Assembly (NCBI GenBank): GCA_015057085.1
Contig: SVFB01000085.1
Location: forward strand, 35,124 to 99,123
DNA length: 64,000 nt
Direction: 5' to 3'
Origin: Lachnospiraceae bacterium
GTDB lineage: Bacteria; Bacillota; Clostridia; Lachnospirales; Lachnospiraceae
The notes under the pieces are model-generated. The model saw only the letters and a program-made list of their open reading frames with translations. It searched no databases and was not told the DNA's origin. Below, one piece after another: positions 27,473-36,317 of this stretch. The number at the start of each line of letters is the position of its first letter. Position 1 is the first letter of the stretch. A program made the translations under genes and the position numbers.

Positions 27473-27530
27473 CTCGTTGTCCTCTTTTCTCTGATCGGCA
27501 TCAGAAATTAAAATTTTTGTGCGCAACTTT

Positions 27531-27548
27531 TGCGCAACCGGTTGCTCA
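27531..27548 (-). promoter_or_regulatory. LacI/GalR-type operator in the galactanase promoter
   Basis: The palindrome TGCGCAACCGGTTGCTCA has one mismatched pair and the central CG typical of LacI-family sites. It lies just after the -10 box, where a bound repressor would block transcription. The half-site GCGCAA recurs at 27521-27526. No LacI-family gene is in the window. Confidence 0.75.
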
Positions 27549-27561
27549 CTTTTGTAATTCA

Positions 27562-27590
27562 AGTATAGCATTCCGATTTTTTCATTTCAA
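27562..27590 (-). promoter_or_regulatory. Galactanase gene promoter
   Basis: On the minus strand TTGAAA (27585-27590) and TATACT (27562-27567) are 17 bp apart, a strong sigma-A promoter about 90 bp upstream of the start. Confidence 0.8.
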
Positions 27591-27713
27591 TTATCACGAA
27601 CTCCCAAAGTTAAAGGACATTTTTTAGTAAATATTTTTGTTTAAAATTTATCAAATCCTACTTTCTTCCCATCTGATATGCGCAACTCCGACTAATTTAG
27701 TACTATTTTCACA

Positions 27714-27748
27714 GAAAAAGTGCGCAACAAATATGTTTTGTTGCGCAC
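27714..27748 (-). terminator. Terminator of carB
   Basis: A perfect 12-bp stem GTGCGCAACAAA/TTTGTTGCGCAC followed on the minus strand by a T-tract (27714-27719) lies 14 bp after the carB stop. Confidence 0.9.
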
Positions 27749-27761
27749 TCCGGTCATCTAA

Positions 27762-30700
27762 TTACATTTGAATTTCAGCATGCCATTCCTGAAGAGATTT
27801 AATATCATCATCTCCATTTACATTCACGTATTTGATTCCTTCTGCAGCTGCCTTTGCTCCTGTCATGGTCGTGATATAAGGAACATGTGCCTTAATTGCA
27901 GTCTTTCTGAGATAACTGTCATCATGAATACTTTCTTTCCCGCTTGGAGTATTGATTACCAAATCAATATCTCCGTTTGTAATCATATCCATGATATTCG
28001 GTCTTCCTTCATAGAGCTTAAGCACTTTCTGTGCAGGAATATTCGCTTCCACAATCTTCTCATAGGTTGTTCCTGTAGCAACAATCTTAAATCCTGCCTC
28101 ATGAAGAAGCTTTGCTACTTCAGGCGCTTCCGGCTTATCTTTCGAATTCACGGAAATCAATGCTGTGCCACTGACAGGAAGTTCTGCCTTCGCAGCCTCT
28201 TGCGCCTTGAAGAATGCCTCTCCGTTTGATTTTGAAATGCCAAGCACTTCTCCGGTCGAACGCATTTCCGGTCCTAATAAAGGATCTACCTCCGGGAACA
28301 TATTAAATGGAAATACTGCTTCTTTCACGCCATAATACGGAATCTTTCTCTCTCCTAAATTCTTAACCGGAGATGGTCTTCCTGTTAATTCTGCAGTCAC
28401 AATATCCACTGCCAAAGGCACCATGCTGATTCCACAAACCTTTGATACCAAAGGAACCGTGCGGGATGCACGTGGATTTGCTTCGATTACAAATACCTTA
28501 TCATTTTCAATTGCATACTGCATATTCATCAAGCCTACAACATGCATTTCCTCTGCAATCTTTCTGGTATATTCCTTAATCGTTTCAAGATTTTTCTCTG
28601 AAATATGCTTAGATGGAATGATGCAAGCAGAATCTCCTGAATGAATTCCGGCCAATTCGATATGTTCCATTACAGCAGGAACATATGCGGTCTCTCCATC
28701 GCTGATGGCATCCGCTTCACATTCCATCGCATGATTCAAAAATCTGTCGATTAGAATTGGTCGATCCGGGGTCACGCCTATTGCAGCAGCCATATAGCCT
28801 TCTAAGCTCTCATCATCATATACCACTTCCATTCCGCGTCCACCCAATACGAAGGAAGGACGAACCATGACCGGATAACCAATCTTGAGAGCCACCTCAA
28901 GTGCCTCTTCCACTGTAGTTGCCATTCCGGCTTCCGGCATCGGAATATTTAATTTATCCATCATCGCACGGAATAAATCGCGATCCTCTGCCAAGGCAAT
29001 TACCTCCGGAGTCGTTCCTAAAATCTTCACTCCGTTAGCTTTTAAGCTTTCTGCCAAATTTAGAGGTGTCTGTCCGCCAAACTGTGCGATTACACCAACA
29101 GGATTTTCTTTCTTGTAAATGCTAAGCACATCTTCCAATGTAAGAGGCTCAAAATACAACTTATCAGAAGTATCATAGTCAGTTGATACCGTCTCCGGAT
29201 TACAGTTTACAATAATCGTCTCAAATCCAAGCTTCTTCAAAGATTGTGCCGCATGAACACAACAATAATCAAATTCAATACCCTGACCGATTCTGTTTGG
29301 ACCACCGCCCAAAATCATAACCTTCGGCTTGTCGGAGGATACAGGATTTTGATCCTTTGCATTGTATGTTGAATAATAGTAAGAGCTGTCCGGCGTACCG
29401 CTTACATGTACATGATCCCAGTTCTCTGTAATACCAAGGGCCTCTCTCCTTACTCTGATATCATCCTCGGAAATCTCCAAAATCTGTGCCAGATACTTAT
29501 CTGAGAAACCATCTTTTTTCGCCTGAATCAAAGCTTCGTCAGAAGGAAGGCTTCCCACATTGGCAAGAAGTGCCTCTTCCTCTTCCACCAATTCTTTCAT
29601 CTGCTCAATGAAATACTTCTTCACCTTTGTGATTTCAAAGATTTCATCAACAGTTGCACCCTTGCGAAGTGCTTCGTACATCTGGAAATGGCGCTCACTG
29701 GAAGGTGTAATCAATGCTTTCAGCAAATCTTCCTTGCTCATTTCATGGAAATTCTTTACAAAGCCAAGTCCGAAGCGATCTTTTTCCAGAGAACGAATTG
29801 CTTTCTGGAATGCTTCTTTGTAATTTTTTCCGATGCTCATGACTTCGCCGACTGCACGCATCTGAGTTCCAAGCTTATCTTCCACGCCCTTGAACTTTTC
29901 AAAAGCCCAACGTGCAAATTTCACAACCACATAATCTCCGTCCGGAACATACTTATCCAAGGTTCCGTACTTTCCACAAGGCAAATCTGCCAAAGTCAAT
30001 CCAGTCGCAAGCTTTGCGGATACCAAAGCGATTGGGAAGCCTGTCGCCTTTGAAGCCAAAGCGGATGAACGGGAGGTTCTCGGATTGATCTCGATGACAA
30101 CCACACGATCAGAAACAGGATCATGGGCGAACTGTACATTTGTTCCTCCGATTACACCAATATGCTCCACAATCTTGTAAGCCTGCTCCTGAAGCTTCTT
30201 TGCAAGTTCATCAGAAATGGTCAAAAACGGCGCAGTACAGAAGGAATCTCCTGTGTGCATACCAACCGGATCCACATTCTCAATAAAGCAGATTGTAATC
30301 ATATTGTTGTCTTTATCACGGACAACCTCAAGTTCCAACTCTTCCCAACCAAGGATTGACTCCTCTACCAACACCTGGCCGATCAAGCTGGCCTGCAAAC
30401 CTCTTGCGCATACGGTCTTTAATTCTTCTTTGTTATATACCAGACCGCCGCCTGCTCCGCCCATGGTATAAGCAGGTCTTAAGACAACAGGATAACCTAA
30501 TTGATCTGCAATCTTTAAGGCTTCTTCTACTGAATAAGCAACTTCGCTGCGTGCCATTTCCACACCAAGCTTATTCATTGTTTCTTTGAATTCAATTCGG
30601 TCTTCACCACGCTCAATCGCATCCACTTGAACACCGATGACTTCTACATTATATTTTTCCAAAACGCCGGCTTTGTACAATTCCGCACAAAGGTTCAAAC

Positions 30701-30983
30701 CGGACTGGCCTCCTAAGTTTGGAAGCAATGCATCCGGACGCTCTTTTGCAATAATTTGCTCAACACGTCTTACATTTAATGGCTCAATATACGTAATGTC
30801 CGCCATCTCCGGATCTGTCATGATTGTCGCCGGATTTGAATTCACCAATACGATTTCATATCCTAAACTTCTGAGGGCTTTACAAGCCTGTGTTCCGGAA
30901 TAGTCAAATTCGCAAGCCTGACCAATTACAATCGGGCCCGAACCAATGATAAGAATCTTTTTAATGTCTGTTCTCTGTGGCAT
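27762..30983 (-). CDS. carB: Carbamoyl-phosphate synthase large subunit
   Basis: At 1073 residues it has the full length of the family. It makes carbamoyl phosphate from bicarbonate, ATP and ammonia supplied by the small subunit, for pyrimidine and arginine synthesis. Both ATP-grasp halves are present, each with a GxGPxxIGQ nucleotide patch (LIIGSGPIVIGQACEFDYSG and LGGGPNRIGQGIEFDYCC) and INPRTSRSSAL / EANPRASRTVPL metal sites; the C-terminal allosteric domain is complete. GGAGAG precedes the start. The small subunit gene carA is not adjacent on either side, which is unusual because carAB normally form one operon. Confidence 0.95.
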   Translation of the reverse strand: MPQRTDIKKILIIGSGPIVIGQACEFDYSGTQACKALRSLGYEIVLVNSNPATIMTDPEMADITYIEPLNVRRVEQIIAKERPDALLPNLGGQSGLNLCAELYKAGVLEKYNVEVIGVQVDAIERGEDRIEFKETMNKLGVEMARSEVAYSVEEALKIADQLGYPVVLRPAYTMGGAGGGLVYNKEELKTVCARGLQASLIGQVLVEESILGWEELELEVVRDKDNNMITICFIENVDPVGMHTGDSFCTAPFLTISDELAKKLQEQAYKIVEHIGVIGGTNVQFAHDPVSDRVVVIEINPRTSRSSALASKATGFPIALVSAKLATGLTLADLPCGKYGTLDKYVPDGDYVVVKFARWAFEKFKGVEDKLGTQMRAVGEVMSIGKNYKEAFQKAIRSLEKDRFGLGFVKNFHEMSKEDLLKALITPSSERHFQMYEALRKGATVDEIFEITKVKKYFIEQMKELVEEEEALLANVGSLPSDEALIQAKKDGFSDKYLAQILEISEDDIRVRREALGITENWDHVHVSGTPDSSYYYSTYNAKDQNPVSSDKPKVMILGGGPNRIGQGIEFDYCCVHAAQSLKKLGFETIIVNCNPETVSTDYDTSDKLYFEPLTLEDVLSIYKKENPVGVIAQFGGQTPLNLAESLKANGVKILGTTPEVIALAEDRDLFRAMMDKLNIPMPEAGMATTVEEALEVALKIGYPVMVRPSFVLGGRGMEVVYDDESLEGYMAAAIGVTPDRPILIDRFLNHAMECEADAISDGETAYVPAVMEHIELAGIHSGDSACIIPSKHISEKNLETIKEYTRKIAEEMHVVGLMNMQYAIENDKVFVIEANPRASRTVPLVSKVCGISMVPLAVDIVTAELTGRPSPVKNLGERKIPYYGVKEAVFPFNMFPEVDPLLGPEMRSTGEVLGISKSNGEAFFKAQEAAKAELPVSGTALISVNSKDKPEAPEVAKLLHEAGFKIVATGTTYEKIVEANIPAQKVLKLYEGRPNIMDMITNGDIDLVINTPSGKESIHDDSYLRKTAIKAHVPYITTMTGAKAAAEGIKYVNVNGDDDIKSLQEWHAEIQM

Positions 30984-31038
30984 AAGTCAACTCTCCATAA
31001 TATGCTGTTTATTTACAGTTACTTTTTTTCCACAGAAA

Positions 31039-31044
31039 ATTATA
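31039..31044 (-). promoter_or_regulatory. Probable -10 box of carB
   Basis: A perfect TATAAT on the minus strand lies 56 bp before the carB start. No good -35 sits 16-18 bp upstream, so the call is weak. Confidence 0.4.
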
Positions 31045-31121
31045 TCATAATCTTTAAAATTTTAAGTATATTATTTACTTATGAATACTATGCATTTTGG
31101 GGAAGATTTGAAAACAAAAAA

Positions 31122-31147
31122 GGAATCCAATCATGGATTCCTTTTTT
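31122..31147. terminator. Terminator of tRNA-Thr
   Basis: Stem GGAATCCA/TGGATTCC with loop ATCA and A/T tracts on both flanks. On the minus strand it follows the tRNA by about 11 bp. Confidence 0.88.
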
Positions 31148-31158
31148 GAAGAATTAGA

Positions 31159-31231
31159 AGCTGGCAACGAGAGTTGAACTCGTGACCTCCTCATTACCAA
31201 TGAGACGCTCTACCTCCTGAGCCATGCCAGC
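31159..31231 (-). tRNA. tRNA-Thr (anticodon GGU)
   Basis: On the minus strand the acceptor GCTGGCA (5' end at 31231) pairs with TGCCAGC. The D arm GCTC/GAGC, anticodon stem TCTCA/TGAGG with loop TTGGTAA (anticodon GGT) and T arm ACGAG-TTCAACT-CTCGT are all canonical. It reads ACC and ACU codons. CCA is not encoded. Confidence 0.95.
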
Positions 31232-31238
31232 AATCTGT

Positions 31239-31253
31239 GTTGTCAGCGACAAC
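31239..31253 (-). other. Small hairpin in the tRNA-Thr 5' leader
   Basis: GTTGTC/GACAAC with a 3-nt loop lies between promoter and mature tRNA, probably part of the precursor removed by RNase P. Confidence 0.5.
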
Positions 31254-31259
31254 TATTAC

Positions 31260-31288
31260 AATATACAGTATGGTTATCTAAATGTCAA
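31260..31288 (-). promoter_or_regulatory. Promoter of tRNA-Thr
   Basis: TTGACA (31283-31288) and TATATT (31260-31265) on the minus strand are 17 bp apart, a near-perfect sigma-A promoter about 29 bp before the tRNA. Confidence 0.88.
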
Positions 31289-31313
31289 CACAATTTTGAA
31301 GATTTTTAGATTT

Positions 31314-31910
31314 TTAGGTTTCGATATCCAAAATATACTTTTCGTAAGCATTAATCACCTGTGTTTCGCCCACCTGCGTCACCCGCGGAACGTTACGTCC
31401 ATAATTCATATGTACATGTCCGTGCACAAAATATTTCGGATGATATTTGCTCAAAAATTCATTAAAACAATCAAATCCCATATGGCACAAATCTTCGCCA
31501 TCATTCAATCCTCTCGCAGGCGAATGTGTCACAAGCACATCCACGCCTTTTCGGAAATAAATCTGATGTTTTAATTTTTTGATTCGCTTACGCATTTCTT
31601 CTTCCGTATACTGCTGTGCCCCCGGCTTATATCGCATACTGCCGCCAAGCCCCAAAAAGCGCACACCCTTATAAGTAAAAATCTTATCTTCGATGCAAAT
31701 GCATCCTTCCGGCGGTTTTTCATCGTAGCGCTTGTCATGATTTCCATGAACATAAGCCACTTCCACCCCACTCATTGTCGCCAAATATGTCAGATAATCT
31801 GCTTTTAAATCCCCACAGGAAATAATCAAATCAATATCTTTAAAATCATTCTTGTCAAAGAAATCATAATATTTTTTTGATTCTACATCCGCAAGAAATA
31901 ATACCCTCAT
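31314..31910 (-). CDS. Calcineurin-like metallophosphoesterase
   Basis: The 198-residue protein has the complete metal-site set of the family: LFLADVES at the start (a variation of DxH with no His), CGDLKADYL, YVHGNHDKRY, VTHSPARG and FVHGHVHMNYG. Such proteins hydrolyse phosphomono- or diesters; the substrate is unknown. It overlaps the end of the ParB-BMP fusion gene by 4 bp (ATGA), so the two are translationally coupled and probably act in one process. The replaced first His is worth noting because it normally binds a metal. Confidence 0.85.
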   Translation of the reverse strand: MRVLFLADVESKKYYDFFDKNDFKDIDLIISCGDLKADYLTYLATMSGVEVAYVHGNHDKRYDEKPPEGCICIEDKIFTYKGVRFLGLGGSMRYKPGAQQYTEEEMRKRIKKLKHQIYFRKGVDVLVTHSPARGLNDGEDLCHMGFDCFNEFLSKYHPKYFVHGHVHMNYGRNVPRVTQVGETQVINAYEKYILDIET

Positions 31911-33805
31911 GCTTCAACTCCCTTAATTTCTACTACAGTTTTTGCTCCATCAATCAAATCTTCCATATTTGGAAGTGACCCAATCACGTTTTCAGCCAGC
32001 CAATCCATATTCATAATATCCGCCGGCTTCATCTTGTGCCCTTTTTTGTTACGTAACTTACCATTCTGATCACGGATTTCTCCGGAAAACACCTGAATTT
32101 CTCCCTGGCAAATATCATTTCTCATATGATCAATCAAAGTTGCCACAGGAACCGGTACATTCTTTGATGCAATCAAATCAATTACTCCGGCAGACATGCC
32201 CCACCAATAATTCAGTGGGCGACGCTCGTCCCATTCCTCCGAATCAAAGGTTCCGGATAAAATGCTTTGAATCAGCTTCTCATAGAATACGCCCCAGTTC
32301 CAGATCGGCATCACCAGATTCTTGCGCTCCACGTCCACATCATAAGCATATAAGCCAAAGCTTCTCGAAGGATCAGTCGGCGTAATCATATCCTGGTCGG
32401 ATACAATATGAATTTGATGCTCCTCCATCAACTTCTCGAAATTGTAATCCTTTCTTGTGGACCAATCGAGATAAACCTTTGCACGCGGATTTACACAGGA
32501 TGTGCCATATGCAAAAGCATTGATATTTGCAATCATTCCATAGATTGGATAATCCGCAATATAAGCAATCTTGTCATTTTGTGCCAATGCACCTGCAATC
32601 ATTCCTGCCAAAAACTTTGCTTCATACATTCTGGCATAATAAGTTCTGATATATTTATGTGGTGCATTCAAAGAACAATTCAATATTGTCACCTGCGGAT
32701 ATTCGACAGCCACTTTCAAACTTTCTTCCATCAGCTGCGGTGCAACTTCAAAAATGATTGTAGCGCCATCGGCAATGACATCTTCCAATACATTGACTAC
32801 ATTGCTCGGAGATACATCATCCACGCGAATCGTCTTAATCGTATCCGGAAATGTTTCCTCCAGATAATGACGTCCCAATTCGTGCGCATAAATCCAGTCA
32901 GATTTATCCGGTGCCTTCGGATACAAAAAAGCCACCGTGGTGGTCTTTGCAGAAGGCGCAAACAGACCGAATAAGCCCTTCTTTTCTTTCACTTCCGTCG
33001 GACTCATCACCAAATCCACCTGGAAATGCTCTGCCATATTGGTGATTTCGTTCCAACATTTCTGGATGCTGGTATTAAACAAAGCCTCGTTCATCTCGCA
33101 AGCCGCACCATAACCGTATACATTCAAAAATGCAACCAGCGCATCACCCAGCTTCAGGTTCAACTTCTGTCCGCCCTGTGCCACAAAGGCTTTATTAAAG
33201 GTAAAGACAACGCGGTTAAACTCCTCTAGCGTCTGTTCATTCCAAGGAGTCGGCGCATTTACATGATCTAATAATTTCTGTGCGCTGCCGTATACCGAAA
33301 ACTCAATGGTATTTAAGCCCGTAGCTTTATTAAAATCCATAAATTCATAATAAAGCTTCACTTCCGGATCGTCGGTCAATTTCGGAATCTTACGGGTGAC
33401 AACTGCAGGAATTGCACCGGCGCCAAAGTATTTCATTACGCTAACGCGCTTATTGCCCTCCACCACGTAATAGCGATTCATGTATTCGTATACTTTAATC
33501 GGATCGCGAATTCCTTCATTCACCTGTGCATCGGAAAGAACTTCCCATTTAAAAGAAAATTCAGATGACTCGTCTAGAATCGGCATAAAGTTTGCTGCAA
33601 AGGCTTTCGTCCGCCCTGCAGTCGCGGTTCCTACAACAAATTCCAACGGAATATTTAAAAGACCCATATATTGCTCCGTTTGGACCTGTTCATTTGATAA
33701 AATTTCATCCAGGACAGGTAAATATGGTGAGCGTCCGATAGAGACGCAATATTTGTATTCTTTTTTGCCCAATTTTCGTGCTTCTACATAGTCGCTTAAG
33801 CTCAT
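31907..33805 (-). CDS. Cytoplasmic ParB-like/BMP ligand-binding fusion protein
   Basis: The 632-residue protein lacks a signal peptide or lipobox. An N-terminal ParB/sulfiredoxin-like segment (about 80-150) contains the hallmark YYVVEGNKRVSVMKYFGA, and the second half (about 285-580) is a BMP/PnrA-type binding domain (GRHYLEETFPDTIKTIRVDD, AKFLAGMIAGALAQND, PIWNWGVFYEKLI). BMP proteins usually sit outside the cell and bind nucleosides for ABC import; here the domain should be in the cytoplasm, so a ligand-sensing or regulatory role is likelier. ATG 33805 follows AAAGGAG; a longer frame upstream ignores that site. It is coupled to the phosphoesterase gene. Confidence 0.82.
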   Translation of the reverse strand: MSLSDYVEARKLGKKEYKYCVSIGRSPYLPVLDEILSNEQVQTEQYMGLLNIPLEFVVGTATAGRTKAFAANFMPILDESSEFSFKWEVLSDAQVNEGIRDPIKVYEYMNRYYVVEGNKRVSVMKYFGAGAIPAVVTRKIPKLTDDPEVKLYYEFMDFNKATGLNTIEFSVYGSAQKLLDHVNAPTPWNEQTLEEFNRVVFTFNKAFVAQGGQKLNLKLGDALVAFLNVYGYGAACEMNEALFNTSIQKCWNEITNMAEHFQVDLVMSPTEVKEKKGLFGLFAPSAKTTTVAFLYPKAPDKSDWIYAHELGRHYLEETFPDTIKTIRVDDVSPSNVVNVLEDVIADGATIIFEVAPQLMEESLKVAVEYPQVTILNCSLNAPHKYIRTYYARMYEAKFLAGMIAGALAQNDKIAYIADYPIYGMIANINAFAYGTSCVNPRAKVYLDWSTRKDYNFEKLMEEHQIHIVSDQDMITPTDPSRSFGLYAYDVDVERKNLVMPIWNWGVFYEKLIQSILSGTFDSEEWDERRPLNYWWGMSAGVIDLIASKNVPVPVATLIDHMRNDICQGEIQVFSGEIRDQNGKLRNKKGHKMKPADIMNMDWLAENVIGSLPNMEDLIDGAKTVVEIKGVEA

Positions 33806-33969
33806 AAAATGTCTCCTTTTTTGTTCAACATGTTGTTTCAAAAGCTGCGATTTTACAATTCACTTTATTAATTTTAACATAAATAAAAAAAATTAAAATA
33901 TTTCTTCCATATTCCACTTATCTTTGTTATAATCGACATTAGGAAATAGGTACTATGGAGGTATCTTAT

Positions 33970-34548
33970 ATGGATAAAATCACTATGGAGCAGGCTGATG
34001 TGATTGGCGAAGTTGCCAATATTTGCATCGGAAACGCTGCAACAACATTGAGTTTAATGCTCAATCATGCAACAAACATCACCACCCCTGTTGTAGATGT
34101 CCTAACAAATGAGGCAGAACTTCAACGGGAAGACAGAGTCCTTGTTAAAATACCTTATACAAAGGGGCTCGACGGTACCAACTTAATGGTTCTTCAAGTA
34201 TCAGATGCTGTCATCATTGCTAATCTTATGATGGGCGGTGACGGACACCCTGAGCAAACAGATTTGGATGAATTATCCGTATCTGCTATTTCTGAAGCAA
34301 TGAACCAAATGTGTGGAACCATAGCAACATCCATGGCAACCATACTCGATGTTCCAACGGATATCGGTTTTCCGCTTGTAAACAGCAAGTTCAAAACCAC
34401 CTTTACGATTCCGGAAGAATTATGTAATGGTAGCGATATCGTAAAAGTAACATTCCGACTTACCGTTGGGGACCTGATTGACTCACAGCTCATGCAGCTC
34501 TACCCAATCAGTATTGTTAAGCAGATTTTAAAACAGGAGGATAAATAA
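33970..34548 (+). CDS. CheC/FliY-type chemotaxis phosphatase
   Basis: The 192-residue protein resembles the N-terminal part of FliY and CheC, which dephosphorylate CheY-P. Both active-site helices carry ExxN: GEVANICIGNAA (near residue 15) and SEAMNQMCGTIA (near 115). The central NLMVLQVSDAVIIANLMMGGDG is typical of FliY. It lacks the C-terminal FliN (SpoA) domain, so it is not a switch protein. ATG 33970 follows GGAGG; the earlier in-frame ATG at 33955 overlaps that site. A TATAAT (33928-33933) upstream suggests a sigma-A promoter. It abuts cheY without gap. Confidence 0.87.
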   Translation: MDKITMEQADVIGEVANICIGNAATTLSLMLNHATNITTPVVDVLTNEAELQREDRVLVKIPYTKGLDGTNLMVLQVSDAVIIANLMMGGDGHPEQTDLDELSVSAISEAMNQMCGTIATSMATILDVPTDIGFPLVNSKFKTTFTIPEELCNGSDIVKVTFRLTVGDLIDSQLMQLYPISIVKQILKQEDK

Positions 34549-34908
34549 ATGGCAAGTGTATTAATCGTTGATGACGCAGCATTCATGAGAATGATGTTAA
34601 AGGACATCCTTACAAAGGGTGGCTACGAAGTCGCAGGCGAAGCCGCAGACGGAAACGAAGCGGTTGCAAAATATGCTGAATTAAAGCCTGACCTTGTAAC
34701 TCTCGACATCACCATGCCAAACAAGGACGGAATTCAGGCATTAAAGGAAATTAAAGCTGCAGATCCGAACGCTGTTTGTGTTATGTGCTCTGCAATGGGT
34801 CAGCAATCAATGGTTATCGAAGCTATCCAGTCAGGTGCTAAGGATTTCATCGTAAAACCTTTCCAGGCTGATCGTGTTATCGAATCCATCAAAAAAGTTA
34901 TCGGCTAA
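34549..34908 (+). CDS. cheY: CheY-type single-domain response regulator
   Basis: This 119-residue receiver domain has all the conserved residues: acidic pair DD at 8-9, phosphorylated Asp53 in LVTLDITMP, Ser81 and Lys103 in IVKPF. Phospho-CheY normally binds the flagellar switch. The gene begins right after the CheC/FliY-type stop codon, and AGGAGG lies within the end of that gene, so the pair is one operon. A diguanylate cyclase follows 19 bp later. No CheA or receptors are encoded here. Confidence 0.92.
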   Translation: MASVLIVDDAAFMRMMLKDILTKGGYEVAGEAADGNEAVAKYAELKPDLVTLDITMPNKDGIQALKEIKAADPNAVCVMCSAMGQQSMVIEAIQSGAKDFIVKPFQADRVIESIKKVIG

Positions 34909-34927
34909 TCGATAAAAGGAGGCATTT

Positions 34928-36223
34928 ATGCAAGAGAAATTTCGATTAAAAGGCATTGGACGCTCTCTTGCAAGAATGACCGTACTTCCAATTTTAATAT
35001 TAGGAATCATAATATGCGTATTTGGTATCTTCTGGGTCAAATCATCGATAGAAAAAGAAATTCACCTCGCTCTCATCTCGCAGGCGAATTTAGCAGTTGA
35101 AGCATTCAACGCACTCTATCCCGGTGATTATACAATTAATACTTCAGGCGAAGAATTAATTGTGACAAAAGGAGATACCATTTTAAATTATGATTATGAT
35201 TTTCTTGATTCCTTAAAAGAAGCTTCCGAAACAGATTACACTATCTTTCTTGGAAATCTGCGCGTACTTACCACGCTCGAAAGCGATGGCACACGCTTAA
35301 CCGGTACGGAATGCAATTCTATCGTTTATGAGGAAGTATTCAAAGGCGAAAAAAGTCATTTTTACAAGAATGTAAATGTGCTCGGAAACAAATTTTATGC
35401 CTATTATGCCCCGCTCTACAACTCAGATGGTAGCTGCGTCGGCATGATAGCCGCTGTAAAGCCGGATTTAGGAGTCCAAAAACTGGTCCTGCACGCTGTA
35501 ATACCTTTAACTTTAATCATCGTATTCACAGCGCTTTTGGCAATGCTCGGAACCTTCCATTATGCAAGAGACATCAGGAAAAACATCGTAAAACTAAATG
35601 GCACCTTTGCCAAAGTTGCAAACGGAACCATGTCTAACACCGTTCCGCCAGAATTATTGTCTCGCAAGGATGAATTCGGTGAAATGGCCCATTCAGTCAT
35701 TGACATGCAGGCTTCTTTGCGCAAATTGGTAGATGAAGATATGTTAACCGGGCTTTCCAACAGACGAAGCGGTCAGCTTCGTTTGCAACAGGCAATTAAC
35801 TCCATGAATGAAGCCGAAGGCTTCTGCCTCGCGCTTGGCGATATTGACTTCTTCAAGAAATTCAATGACAACTACGGTCATGATTGCGGTGATTTAGTGC
35901 TGCAACAGATTTCGATGATTTTAAAACAGCAGGTAAAAGACTATGGAGTTTGCGCTCGTTGGGGAGGCGAAGAATTCTTAATCATCTTCTCTCGCGGCTC
36001 TTTTGAAGAATGCAAAGATATCATGGAACATACCTTAGAAGTCATTCGAACTCACCAGGTCAACTACGATAACCAGGTTCTGTCCGTAACTATGACCTTC
36101 GGTTTGATCAATACTGCAGGTATGAAAAGCGCAGATGAAATGGTAAAACGCGTTGACGAACTACTCTATTACGGAAAAGAGCACGGACGCAATCGTCTTG
36201 TAACAGAATCTGAGGCACAATAA
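34928..36223 (+). CDS. Membrane diguanylate cyclase with Cache-like sensor and HAMP
   Basis: The 431-residue protein has TM1 (18-38), an extracellular Cache-like domain (40-185; TTLESDGTRLTGTECN is typical), TM2 (188-208), a HAMP linker and a GGDEF domain (265-425) with active site GGEEF (346-350). It should make cyclic di-GMP from GTP in response to an external ligand. The inhibitory I-site RxxD expected at 337-340 reads KDYG, so product inhibition is probably absent. Placement behind cheC-like and cheY links motility control to c-di-GMP. AAAGGAGG precedes the start. Confidence 0.92.
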   Translation: MQEKFRLKGIGRSLARMTVLPILILGIIICVFGIFWVKSSIEKEIHLALISQANLAVEAFNALYPGDYTINTSGEELIVTKGDTILNYDYDFLDSLKEASETDYTIFLGNLRVLTTLESDGTRLTGTECNSIVYEEVFKGEKSHFYKNVNVLGNKFYAYYAPLYNSDGSCVGMIAAVKPDLGVQKLVLHAVIPLTLIIVFTALLAMLGTFHYARDIRKNIVKLNGTFAKVANGTMSNTVPPELLSRKDEFGEMAHSVIDMQASLRKLVDEDMLTGLSNRRSGQLRLQQAINSMNEAEGFCLALGDIDFFKKFNDNYGHDCGDLVLQQISMILKQQVKDYGVCARWGGEEFLIIFSRGSFEECKDIMEHTLEVIRTHQVNYDNQVLSVTMTFGLINTAGMKSADEMVKRVDELLYYGKEHGRNRLVTESEAQ

Positions 36224-36252
36224 GAAAGAATAAACAAGAAGAATAAATAAAA

Positions 36253-36279
36253 GGCACGCCTCACTAAGGTGTGCCTTTT
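36253..36279 (+). terminator. Terminator of the cheC-cheY-cyclase operon
   Basis: Stem GGCACGCC/GGTGTGCC with one G-U pair and loop TCACTAA, followed by TTTT, about 30 bp after the cyclase stop. Confidence 0.85.
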
Positions 36280-36317
36280 ACTTAATTCATATTTATTTAA
36301 TACATGCAACTTTCCAA

